A stretch of 64,000 nt of DNA from Aquariibacter sp964433315 (GTDB lineage: Bacteria; Pseudomonadota; Gammaproteobacteria; Burkholderiales; Burkholderiaceae_C). The notes under the pieces are model-generated. The model had not been told where the DNA came from. It searched no databases and saw only the letters and a program-made list of their open reading frames with translations. Shown here one piece after another: positions 49,530-61,906 of this stretch. A program made the position numbers and the translations under genes. The stretch spans positions 1-64,000 of the forward strand of contig CAYSQO010000004.1 in NCBI GenBank assembly GCA_964433315.1, given 5' to 3'. Each line of letters begins with the position of its first letter. The stretch's first letter is position 1.

Positions 49530-50627
49530 ATGAAATTCGTCGACGAAGCCGAGATCGAGGTCATTGCCGGCAATGGCGGCAACGGCTGCGTGAGCTTCCG
49601 CCGCGAGAAGTTCATCCCCTTCGGCGGTCCCAATGGCGGGGACGGGGGGCGCGGCGGCAGCATCTTCGCGGTGGCCGATCGCAACCTGAACACGCTGATC
49701 GACTTCCGCTACACCCGTCGCTACGAGGCCAAGGGCGGCGAGCACGGCCGGGGCTCCGACCAGTACGGTGCGGCCGCGGGCGACATCGAGCTGCGCGTGC
49801 CGGTGGGCACCATCATCCGCGACGCCGCAAGCGAGGAGCCGCTGGCCGAGCTGCTGGTGCCCGACGAGCGCATCCTCCTGGCCCGCGGCGGGGACGGCGG
49901 CTTCGGCAACCTGCACTACAAGAGCAGCACCAACCGCACGCCGCGCCAGAGCACCAAGGGCTGGCCCGGCGAGCGCCGCGAGCTCAAGCTCGAGCTGCGC
50001 GTGCTGGCCGATGTCGGCCTGCTCGGCATGCCCAATGCCGGCAAGTCCACGCTGATCACGGCCATCTCCAACGCCCGGCCCAAGATCGCCGACTACCCCT
50101 TCACCACCCTGCATCCCAACCTGGGCGTGGTGCGGGTCGGACCCAGCCAGAGCTTCGTCGTGGCCGACATCCCGGGCCTGATCGAGGGTGCGGCGGAAGG
50201 CGCCGGCCTGGGTCACCAGTTCCTGCGCCACCTGCAGCGCACCGGCCTGCTGCTGCATCTCGTCGATTTCGCGCCCTTCGACGGCGTCGACCCCGTGCAG
50301 CAGGTGCGCGCCATCGTCGCCGAGCTCAAGAAGTACGACGACGAGCTGCATGCCAAGCCGCGCTGGATCGTGCTGAACAAGCTCGACATGGTCCCGGCCG
50401 AGGAGCGCGAGGCCCGCCGCAAGGACTTCCTGAAGCGCCTGCGCTGGAAGGGCCCGGTCTTCGAAGTCTCGGCCCTGACCCGCGAAGGCTGCGAGCCGCT
50501 GATCCGGGCCATCTGGCAGCATGTCGCGCTGCGCCAGGTGCATCCGGTGGAGCCCGATGCTCGCTTCGATATGCTGGCCGAGGCCCCGCCGGCCGGGCCC
50601 GACGCGGACGATCCGCGCTTCCGCTGA
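49530..50627 (+). CDS. obgE: GTPase ObgE/CgtA
   Basis: 365-residue GTPase in 50S ribosome assembly and growth control. The glycine-rich Obg fold is KFVDEAEIEVIAGNGGNGCV with GGPNGGDGGRGGSI. G-domain: G1 GMPNAGKSTL, G2 YPFTTLHPNLGVV, G3 VADIPGLIEGAAEG, G4 LNKLDMV, G5 VSALT. The C-terminal OCT domain is short and acidic (EAPPAGPDADDPRFR), typical of betaproteobacteria. Confidence 0.97.
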   Translation: MKFVDEAEIEVIAGNGGNGCVSFRREKFIPFGGPNGGDGGRGGSIFAVADRNLNTLIDFRYTRRYEAKGGEHGRGSDQYGAAAGDIELRVPVGTIIRDAASEEPLAELLVPDERILLARGGDGGFGNLHYKSSTNRTPRQSTKGWPGERRELKLELRVLADVGLLGMPNAGKSTLITAISNARPKIADYPFTTLHPNLGVVRVGPSQSFVVADIPGLIEGAAEGAGLGHQFLRHLQRTGLLLHLVDFAPFDGVDPVQQVRAIVAELKKYDDELHAKPRWIVLNKLDMVPAEEREARRKDFLKRLRWKGPVFEVSALTREGCEPLIRAIWQHVALRQVHPVEPDARFDMLAEAPPAGPDADDPRFR

Positions 50628-50694
50628 GTCCCGGGGCCGTGCGCCATGCGCCGGCCCGCGTCCTCATCCTTTCCGCCAGTCCCTGTCCGAGCCG

Positions 50695-51840
50695 ATGGTC
50701 GCCTCCTCGTCCACCCTTGCCCCCAGCCCCGTGCTGGCCCAAGCCCGACGCATCGTCGTGAAGGTCGGCTCCAGCCTGGTCACCAACGAAGGTCGCGGCA
50801 TCGACGCCGAGGCCATCGGCACCTGGTGCCGTCAGCTCGCCGACCTGGCCCGGGAGGGCCGCGAGGTGGTGATGGTGTCCAGCGGCGCCATCGCCGAAGG
50901 CATGAAGCGCCTGGGCTGGACCACGCGGCCCACCGAGCTGCACGAGCTGCAGGCCGCCGCCGCCGTCGGCCAGATGGGCCTGGCGCAGATGTACGAGACC
51001 CTGCTGCGCGAGCAGGGCCTCGCCAGCGCGCAGGTGCTGCTGACGCATGCCGACCTGGCCGACCGCGAGCGCTACCTCAATGCCCGCTCGACCCTGCTGA
51101 CCCTGCTGGGGCTGCAGGTCATCCCGGTCATCAATGAGAACGACACCGTCGTCACCGACGAGATCAAGTTCGGCGACAACGACACCCTGGGCGCCCTGGT
51201 GGCCAACCTGATCGAGGCCGACCTGCTGGTCATCCTGACCGACCAGCCCGGCCTCTACGAGGCCGATCCGCGCAAGGTGCCCGACGCAGCTTTCGTGCAC
51301 GAGGCCGCGGCCGGCACGCCCGAGCTGGAGCGCATGGCCGGCGGCGCCGGCAGCGCGATCGGCCGCGGCGGCATGCTGACCAAGGTGCTGGCGGCCAAGC
51401 GCGCGGCCGGCAGCGGCGCCTCCACCGTGATCGCCTGGGGCCGCGAGCCCGACGCGCTGCTGCGCCTGAGCCGCGGCGAGCGCATCGGCACCCTGCTGGT
51501 GGCCCAGACCGCCAAGCTCGCCGCGCGCAAGCAGTGGATGGCCGACCACCTGCAGCTGCGCGGCGCCGTGGTCGTCGACGAGGGCGCGGCCGCCAAGGTG
51601 CGCGAGGAAGGCAAGAGCCTGCTGCCGATCGGCGTGACCGAGGTGCAGGGCGAGTTCGCGCGCGGCGACGTGATCGCCGTCAAGGCGCCCGACGGCAGCA
51701 ATATCGCCCGCGGCCTGGCCAACTACGCGAGCAGCGAGGCGCGTCGCATCGCGCGCCAGCCCTCGGCCCGCATCGGCGAGCTGCTGGGCTACATGAACGA
51801 GCCCGAGCTCATCCACCGGGACAACCTCGTGCGGGTCTGA
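50695..51840 (+). CDS. proB: Glutamate 5-kinase
   Basis: First step of proline synthesis. 381 residues: amino-acid kinase domain RIVVKVGSSLVTNEGRGIDA, MVSSGAIAEGMKRLGW, IPVINENDTVVTDEIKFGDN, LTDQPGLYEADPR, then GRGGMLTKVLAAKRAAGSGA and a C-terminal PUA domain (RGAVVVDEGAAAKVREEGKS). Feedback inhibition by proline is typical of the family. Ends at a bidirectional terminator shared with ffh. Confidence 0.97.
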   Translation: MVASSSTLAPSPVLAQARRIVVKVGSSLVTNEGRGIDAEAIGTWCRQLADLAREGREVVMVSSGAIAEGMKRLGWTTRPTELHELQAAAAVGQMGLAQMYETLLREQGLASAQVLLTHADLADRERYLNARSTLLTLLGLQVIPVINENDTVVTDEIKFGDNDTLGALVANLIEADLLVILTDQPGLYEADPRKVPDAAFVHEAAAGTPELERMAGGAGSAIGRGGMLTKVLAAKRAAGSGASTVIAWGREPDALLRLSRGERIGTLLVAQTAKLAARKQWMADHLQLRGAVVVDEGAAAKVREEGKSLLPIGVTEVQGEFARGDVIAVKAPDGSNIARGLANYASSEARRIARQPSARIGELLGYMNEPELIHRDNLVRV

Positions 51841-51890
51841 GCCGCCACCCGGCGCCGCCTCCTGGGCGGCTGTCCCCCGGCACAAACGAC

Positions 51891-51920
51891 AAGGCCCGCA
51901 TCGCGCGGGCCTTGCTGTTT
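51891..51920 (+). terminator. Terminator between convergent proB and ffh
   Basis: Stem AAGGCCCGC (51891-51899)/GCGGGCCTT (51905-51913) with a 5-nt loop, then GCTGTTT on the plus strand and a T-rich TTGTCGTTTG on the minus strand, so it can serve both converging genes. Confidence 0.75.
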
Positions 51921-51944
51921 CCGGAGGGACGGGGCGGGGGACGT

Positions 51945-53339
51945 TCAGCCGCCGAAGCCGCCGGGCAGGCCACCCTTCAGGCCGCCCATGCGCTTCATCA
52001 TCTTCATCAGGCCGCCGCCCTTCATCTTCTTCATCATCCCCTGCATCTGGTCGAACTGGTTGAGCAGGCGGTTGACCTCCTGCACCTGCACGCCCGCGCC
52101 GGTGGCGATGCGGCGCTTGCGGCTGGCCTTGATCAGCTCGGGCTTGCGGCGCTCCAGCGCCGTCATGGAATGGATGATGCCCACCATGCGGCGCATCTCG
52201 CGCTCGGCGCGGTCCATGTCGGCGCCGCCGGCCTGGGCCTGCAGCTGGGCGGGCAGCTTGTCCATCAGCGCGCCCAGGCCGCCCATCTTGCGCATCTGCA
52301 GCAGCTGGTCGGCGTAGTCGTTGAGGTCGAAGCCGCCGCTCTTGACCTTCTCGGCCAGCTTCTGGGCCTGGGCGAGGTCCACGCCCTTCTGCACCTCCTC
52401 GACCAGGGCGAGGATGTCGCCCATGCCGAGCACGCGGCCGGCATGGCGTTCGGCGTCGAAGGCCTCCAGGCCGTCGATCTTCTCGGACACGCCGGCGAAC
52501 TTGATCGGCGCGCCGGTGACGCTGCGCACCGAGAGCGCCGCGCCGCCGCGCGAGTCGCCGTCGAGCTTGGTCAGCACGATGCCGCTGAGCGGCAGCGCGG
52601 CGCCGAAGGCCTGGGCGGTGTTGACCGCATCCTGGCCCTGCATGGCGTCGACCACGAACAGCGTCTCGATGGGCTTGAGCGCCGCGTGCAGCGCGCGGAT
52701 CTCGGCCATCAGCGCCTCGTCGATGGCCAGGCGGCCGGCGGTGTCGACGATCAGCACATCGAAGTAGTGGCGCCTGGCGTGGTCCAGCGCGGCCAGCGCG
52801 ATGTCGACCGGCTTGTCGCTGGGCTGGGAGGGGAACCACTCTGCCCCGGCCTGCGCGGTCACGGTCTTGAGCTGCTCGATGGCCGCCGGGCGGTAGACGT
52901 CGCCCGAGACGGTCAGCACCTTCTTCTTGCGCTTCTCGACCAGATGCTTGGCGAGCTTGGCGGTGGTGGTCGTCTTGCCCGCGCCTTGCAGGCCGGCCAT
53001 CAGGATGACGGCCGGCGGCTGGGTGGCCAGGTTCAGCTCGCTGGGGCCGGCCTTGGGCTCGCCGTTCGCATCAAGCTCGCCCATCGTCCGGGCCAGCTCC
53101 TTGTGCACCACGCCGACCAGGGCCTGGCCGGGGGTCAGCGAGCCCACCACCTCCTGGCCCAGGGCCTTGAGCTTCACGCGGGCGATGAAGTCGCGCACCA
53201 CGGGCAGCGCGACGTCCGCCTCCAGCAGCGCCATGCGCACCTCGCGCAGCATCTCGGCGACGTTGTCTTCGGTGATGCGGGCCTGGCCGCGCATCGTCTT
53301 GACGAGGCGACTCAGGCGGTCGGAAAGGGCGGAAGCCAT
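51945..53339 (-). CDS. ffh: Signal recognition particle protein Ffh
   Basis: 464-residue SRP54 GTPase targeting nascent membrane proteins to FtsY. N domain ALSDRLSRLVKTMRGQARIT. G domain: G1 GLQGAGKTTTTAKLA, DVYRPAAIEQL, G3 VDTAGRLAIDE, G4 LTKLDGDSRGGAAL. The C-terminal M domain is Met-rich (MDRAEREMRRMVGIIHSMT, MQGMMKKMKGGGLMKMMKRM), forming the signal-sequence groove. Divergent from the cytochrome assembly gene by 77 bp. Confidence 0.98.
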   Translation of the reverse strand: MASALSDRLSRLVKTMRGQARITEDNVAEMLREVRMALLEADVALPVVRDFIARVKLKALGQEVVGSLTPGQALVGVVHKELARTMGELDANGEPKAGPSELNLATQPPAVILMAGLQGAGKTTTTAKLAKHLVEKRKKKVLTVSGDVYRPAAIEQLKTVTAQAGAEWFPSQPSDKPVDIALAALDHARRHYFDVLIVDTAGRLAIDEALMAEIRALHAALKPIETLFVVDAMQGQDAVNTAQAFGAALPLSGIVLTKLDGDSRGGAALSVRSVTGAPIKFAGVSEKIDGLEAFDAERHAGRVLGMGDILALVEEVQKGVDLAQAQKLAEKVKSGGFDLNDYADQLLQMRKMGGLGALMDKLPAQLQAQAGGADMDRAEREMRRMVGIIHSMTALERRKPELIKASRKRRIATGAGVQVQEVNRLLNQFDQMQGMMKKMKGGGLMKMMKRMGGLKGGLPGGFGG

Positions 53340-53416
53340 GGGATCGCGGACCGGGAGAAGGGGGAGGGCCAGCCGGCGGGGCGCAGGGACTGCGGGCCGC
53401 TCATTACACTGGCCGC

Positions 53417-54229
53417 ATGAGTGTAGTTCCCGGCTTTGCGAGCACCGGCGGGCCCTGGCTGGCCGGCGCCAGCGCGCTGGCTGCGCTTGGCTATGCCAGC
53501 GCCGTGCTGCGGCCGCGGCCGGGCTGGGGCGGTCCGCTGCTGCTCGGGGCCTGGCTGGCCCAGGCGGCGGCGCTGCTGGTCCATGCCCTGGGCCTGGGCC
53601 TGTCCGACCCGGGCATGCGCTTCGGCTTCGCCCCGGCCCTGTCGCTCACGGTCTGGCTGGTCATCGCGGTCTATGCGGTCGAGAGTCGCCTGCTGCCCCT
53701 GCCGGCCCTGCGCCGCGGCCTGGCGGGCCTGGGGGTCCTCAGCGTGCTGCTGGCCTGGGCGGTGCCTGGCGACCTGCGGCCCGGCCTGTCCTCACCCTGG
53801 GCCCCGCTGCACTGGCTGACCGGCCTGGTCGCCTACGGCCTGTTCGCGATCGCCGTGCTGCACGGCATGCTGACCCGCCGCGCCGAACGCGCCCTGCGTC
53901 GGCACGCCGGGCCGGCCACGGTCGGCGGTCTGCCGCTGCTGCGGCTGGAGAAGCTGACCTTCCATTTCGTGGCCGCCGGCTTCGCGCTGCTGACGCTGAC
54001 GCTCGTCTTCGGCGTGGCCTTCACCGCCTGGCGCTGGGACCACAAGACCATCTTCTCCATGCTGGCCTGGGCGGTCTTCGCCGGCCTGCTGATCGGCCGC
54101 CACACCCTGGGCTGGCGCGGCCGCATCGCGCTGCGCTGGCTGCATGGCGGGGCGCTGCTGTTGCTGCTGGCCTACGCCGGCTCGCGCTTCGTGTCCGAGG
54201 TGCTGCTGCACCGCACGGCCGGGGCCTGA
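53417..54229 (+). CDS. Cytochrome c assembly (CcsA/HemX-like, YpjD family) membrane protein
   Basis: 270-residue inner-membrane protein with eight predicted helices. The CcsA-family heme-handling region reads APLHWLTGLVAYGLFAIAVL, with conserved His, and a later LEKLTFHFVAAGFALLTLTL and WRWDHKTIFSMLAWAVFAGL, including WDHKT. This matches the YpjD/COG4137 group next to ffh in many proteobacteria. Role in heme or cytochrome c biogenesis is inferred from the family. Confidence 0.85.
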   Translation: MSVVPGFASTGGPWLAGASALAALGYASAVLRPRPGWGGPLLLGAWLAQAAALLVHALGLGLSDPGMRFGFAPALSLTVWLVIAVYAVESRLLPLPALRRGLAGLGVLSVLLAWAVPGDLRPGLSSPWAPLHWLTGLVAYGLFAIAVLHGMLTRRAERALRRHAGPATVGGLPLLRLEKLTFHFVAAGFALLTLTLVFGVAFTAWRWDHKTIFSMLAWAVFAGLLIGRHTLGWRGRIALRWLHGGALLLLLAYAGSRFVSEVLLHRTAGA

Positions 54230-54242
54230 GGGACGCATCGCG

Positions 54243-54491
54243 ATGGGGATGTTCCTGCGGGTGTTGCTGATCGTGGCCGGCGTGCTGCTGGTGATCAAGC
54301 TGCTCAAGGCCCGGAGCGCGCCGCCGCCGCCGGCCCCGCGGCCCGCCCGGCCCCCGCGGCCGCCTGACGAGATCGTGGCCTGCGCGCACTGCGGCCTGCG
54401 CCTGCCGCAGGCCGAGGCGCTGCCGGCCGGGGACGGCCGCTTCTTCTGCGGCGAGGCCCACCGCCGTGTGGCCGGCCAGCGCCTCGACTGA
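54243..54491 (+). CDS. PP0621 family small protein
   Basis: 82 residues: an N-terminal transmembrane helix (FLRVLLIVAGVLLVIKLL), a Pro/Arg linker of about 20 residues, and a cytoplasmic zinc-ribbon-like tail (CAHCGLRLPQAEALP...FFCGEAH). The Cys-x-x-Cys and Cys-His spacing suggests a metal site. The family usually sits just before pilS in Pseudomonas and Burkholderiales, as here, but no function is known. Its 3' end overlaps the pilS frame by 26 bp. Confidence 0.82.
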   Translation: MGMFLRVLLIVAGVLLVIKLLKARSAPPPPAPRPARPPRPPDEIVACAHCGLRLPQAEALPAGDGRFFCGEAHRRVAGQRLD

Positions 54492-56223
54492 GGCTGCCGG
54501 GCCCCCGACCGGGGTCGATGCCTCGCGCTTCGACCGCGAGATCTGGCGCGAAGGCCTGCCGCCCGACTCCGGCTTCCTGGGCCGCCAGGCGCGCCGCATC
54601 GCCACCGGCGAGGGCAGCGGCTTCGAGCGCCTCTACCGCACCTTCGTCGCCGCGCGCGCCCTGCTGGGCCTGGCCCTGCTGCTGACCGGCCTGCTGGCCA
54701 CCGAGTTCGCCGGCGCCGACCCGCGCATCCTGGGCCTGTGCCTGGCCCACGCCCTGCTGGCCTGCGCGGTCTGGCTGCTGCCGGTCCGCTGGACCGGGCC
54801 CATGCTCGACCGCGGCGTGCGCCTGCGCCACCGTGCCTGGCTGGCCACCCTGGGCGTGGACCTGCTGCTCTTCGGCGCGCTGCATGCCATTGCCGGCGCC
54901 AGCCTGAACACCGCCGCACTGCTGGTGCTGCCGGCGCTGATGGCCGGCGTGCTCACGCCGCGCCGCCAGGCCCTGGCGGTGGCCGCCGCCGCGGCCCTGA
55001 TGCTGCTGGTCGAGGCCTTGCGCCAGACCGGTGGCGAGCCCCTGCTGGCGCTCAGCCGGGCCGGCCTGGCCGGCGGGGGGCTGTTCCTGGTGACCCTGCT
55101 GGTCCACGAACTGGCCGGTCGTCTGGCCCGCGAGGAGCGCACCGCCCGCACCGGGCTGGAGCTGGCACGCCAGCAGGCCGAGCTCAACCGCATGGTGATC
55201 GAGGAACTCGACGTGGGCGTGCTCGTCCTGGACCCGCGCGGCCGCCTGCGCAGCGCCAACCCCCTGGCCCGCACCCTGTTGCCGGACCTGCCCGAGCTGC
55301 CCGGCACCCCGGCCGAGCTGCCGCCCCGCCTGGCCGCGGCCCTGGCCGCCGGTCCCCCCGACCGGCCCGGGCCCGAAGCCAGCTGCGACCTGCTGCCCGC
55401 CGAGGGCGAGACCGGCCCCGCCCTGCGCCTGCGCTGGCGCCCCAGCCGCAGCGGCCACCTGCTGCTGCTGGTGGAGGACCTGCGCCTCGTCCAGGCCCGG
55501 CTGCGCGACGAGGGCCTGGCCGCGATGGGCCGGGTCACCGCCGGCATCGCCCACGAGATCCGCAACCCCCTGGCCGCGATCACCCAGGCCAATGCCCTGC
55601 TGGCCGAGGATCCGCCGCCCGGCCAGCGCGTGCGCCTGATCGGCATGATTGCCGACCACGCGGCGCGGCTGCGGCGCATCGTCGACGACGTCATGGAGGT
55701 GGCGGTCGTGCCGCCCAGCGCGCCGCCGCCGCTGGAGGCCCGCGCGGCCTGCGTCGCCATCGCGCAGGACTGGCTGCAGCAGCAGCGCCTGGCGCCTGCG
55801 CCGGCCGGACCGCTGCAGCTCCACCTGCCCGAGGGGCCGCTGTGGCTGCGCTTCGATGCCGAGCACCTGCGCCGCGTGCTGATCAACCTGCTCGACAACG
55901 CCCTGCGCCACAGCCGCCACGAGGCGGGTTCGCTGCAGCTGGTCCTGCGCGCGGCCGAGCCCGGCTGGGCCGAGCTGAGCCTGGCCAGCGACGGCCCGCC
56001 GATCGCGCCCGAGGTGCAGGCCCGCCTCTTCGAGCCCTTCCACTCCACCCGCAGCCGCGGCACCGGACTCGGCCTGTACATTTGCCGCGAGCTCTGCGGT
56101 CGCTACGGCGCCCGCATCGACTACCAGGGCCGCCCTGCCACGGAGCGGCATCCCAAGGTCTTCCGCCTGCGGCTGCGCCGTCTGGCCCCGGGCGAGGCCG
56201 ATCGCCCCGAACCGCGTACCTGA
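54466..56223 (+). CDS. pilS: Sensor histidine kinase PilS
   Basis: 585-residue membrane sensor that phosphorylates PilR to control type IV pilin genes. N-terminal cytoplasmic segment (about 1-60), six transmembrane helices (about 65-210), a PAS-like region, the phosphorylated His box GRVTAGIAHEIRNPLAAITQ, and the ATPase domain with N box NLLDNALRHSR, G1 ASDGPPIAPEV and G2 GTGLGLYICRELC. The start is GTG at 54466 inside the PP0621 gene, since no later start precedes the conserved region. pilR follows 8 bp later. Confidence 0.93.
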   Translation: MWPASASTEAAGPPTGVDASRFDREIWREGLPPDSGFLGRQARRIATGEGSGFERLYRTFVAARALLGLALLLTGLLATEFAGADPRILGLCLAHALLACAVWLLPVRWTGPMLDRGVRLRHRAWLATLGVDLLLFGALHAIAGASLNTAALLVLPALMAGVLTPRRQALAVAAAAALMLLVEALRQTGGEPLLALSRAGLAGGGLFLVTLLVHELAGRLAREERTARTGLELARQQAELNRMVIEELDVGVLVLDPRGRLRSANPLARTLLPDLPELPGTPAELPPRLAAALAAGPPDRPGPEASCDLLPAEGETGPALRLRWRPSRSGHLLLLVEDLRLVQARLRDEGLAAMGRVTAGIAHEIRNPLAAITQANALLAEDPPPGQRVRLIGMIADHAARLRRIVDDVMEVAVVPPSAPPPLEARAACVAIAQDWLQQQRLAPAPAGPLQLHLPEGPLWLRFDAEHLRRVLINLLDNALRHSRHEAGSLQLVLRAAEPGWAELSLASDGPPIAPEVQARLFEPFHSTRSRGTGLGLYICRELCGRYGARIDYQGRPATERHPKVFRLRLRRLAPGEADRPEPRT

Positions 56224-56231
56224 CGCCGCCC

Positions 56232-57825
<1,594 letters not shown>

Positions 57826-57829
<4 letters not shown>

Positions 57830-58437
57830 GCGGCCCGGCCCTGGTCGAGGGCTGGTGGTCGGCCGCGGCCCGCCGGCCCTCGCCGCACTGGAACGCCCGG
57901 CCGCCCGGGGCGGCCGTGGAGCTGGCGCTGATCCACTCGATCAGCCTGCCGGCCGGCGTCTACGGGGGCGATGCGGTCGAGCGCCTGTTCGCGGGCACGC
58001 TGGACCCGGCCGCCCACCCCAGCTTCGAGGCCCTGCGCGGCCTGGAGGTGTCCGCCCACTTCCTGCTGCGCCGCGACGGCCGCCTGCTGCAGTTCGTGCC
58101 GCTGCAGGCCCGCGCCTGGCATGCCGGCCGCTCGATCTGGCGCGGCCGGCCGAACGTGAACGATGTCTCGGTCGGCATCGAGCTGGAGGGCCTGGAGGGC
58201 CAGGCCTTCGAGCCCGTCCAGTACGCCGCGCTGGCGGTCCTGCTGGGGGGGCTGGCGCGCGAGGGCACGCTGCGCGAAGTCTGCGGCCACGAGCATGTCG
58301 CCCCCGTCCGCAAGGGCGATCCGGGGCCGGGCTTCGACTGGCCCCTGCTGCAGGGGCTGCTCGGCCCCAGGCTTCCGTGTTTACCCGCGGTCTGGCCGGC
58401 GGGCCGGCCGGTGCCGCCGCTGCCCGCCCTGGCCTGA
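57826..58437 (+). CDS. ampD: 1,6-anhydro-N-acetylmuramyl-L-alanine amidase AmpD
   Basis: Cytoplasmic zinc amidase of peptidoglycan recycling; its loss derepresses AmpC beta-lactamase where AmpR is present. 203 residues. Zinc ligands H37 (LALIHSISLPAG), H155 and D165 (CGHEHVAPVRKGDPGPGFDW); VSAHFLLRRDGRLLQFVPL, WHAGRSIWRGRPNVNDVSVG and IELEG are amidase_2 blocks. The last ~20 residues are Pro-rich and longer than usual. Overlaps pilR by 4 bp. Confidence 0.95.
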
Positions 58438-58440
58438 AGC

Positions 58441-58502
58441 CAGCATCCATGCGGTCCGGCGGCCCGAAATGCCCCGCCGGCCCAGCATCCATGCGGCCCG
58501 GC
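58441..58502 (+). repeat. 20-bp direct repeat, two copies 42 bp apart
   Basis: CAGCATCCATGCGGTCCGGC (58441-58460) and the same with one T-to-C change (58483-58502), in the noncoding region after ampD. Centre spacing is 42 bp, about four helix turns. Function unknown. Confidence 0.7.
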
Positions 58503-58584
58503 CGCGTCCGTGCCCGGATTGGCGCGGCCTGGCCCGCCGGCCCGCCGCGACAGCCGCCGCGCCAGGTCCGGACGGGGGGCACAC

Positions 58585-58633
58585 AAGCCATATCTAGTGT
58601 GGTTGTGTCGCCCTGGGGCGCTAGCTATAGTGG
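58585..58633 (+). promoter_or_regulatory. nrdA: NrdR-type box pair over the nrdAB promoter
   Basis: Promoter: TTGTGT (58603-58608), 17-bp spacer, TATAGT (58626-58631). A strong NrdR-like box AAGCCATATCTAGTGT (58585-58600; 13 of 16 to ACACWATATMTWGTGT) lies upstream of the -35, and a weaker one, GCGCTAGCTATAGTGG (58618-58633; 11 of 16), covers the -10. Centres are 33 bp apart, near three helix turns, as in known NrdR operators. The rest of the 454-bp gap (58438-58891) also holds a 260-nt leader with no gene recognised. Confidence 0.75.
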
Positions 58634-58891
58634 TCCGCATGGTATGCTGCGCTGCACTTCCCTGGATTCCGGCCCCCTGGCGGCCGACCGCGAAGTCCTC
58701 TGCTCTTCATGCCCGTCCGGCCGCCGGCCGGGCGCGCTCTTGCCCCGGTGACGGCCCGAAAGCGGCCAGTCGCCCCTCCCGAAACCCGCCGCAAGCTCGC
58801 CCCGGCCCCGTGCCCCGGTGAGGTTGCGGCGTCGGGGCTTCGGCCCCTGTCGTCCGGCTCCGGCCGTTCCGACTTCATGAGGATCCCGCCC

Positions 58892-61774
<2,883 letters not shown>

Positions 61775-61790
61775 GGCTTTGAAGCCGACC

Positions 61791-61826
61791 GGCCCCGAGA
61801 CCGCATGAAGTCGACGGATCGGGGCC
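61791..61826 (+). other. Stem-loop between nrdA and nrdB
   Basis: Perfect 8-bp arms GGCCCCGA (61791-61798) and TCGGGGCC (61819-61826) with a 20-nt loop, 17 bp after nrdA and 80 bp before nrdB, with no T-run. It may affect mRNA stability or the NrdA:NrdB ratio rather than end transcription. Confidence 0.35.
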
Positions 61827-61906
61827 ACATTTCAGCGTGAATGCGGCCGGCATGGCTTGTTGTTTTCAAGGCCGCAAACCGATAATTCAGGAACAGGAAG
61901 TCCATC

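Noticed and set aside
61791..61826. Terminator splitting nrdA from nrdB
   Set aside because: Short stem, 20-nt loop and no T-run; the two genes are expected to be cotranscribed.
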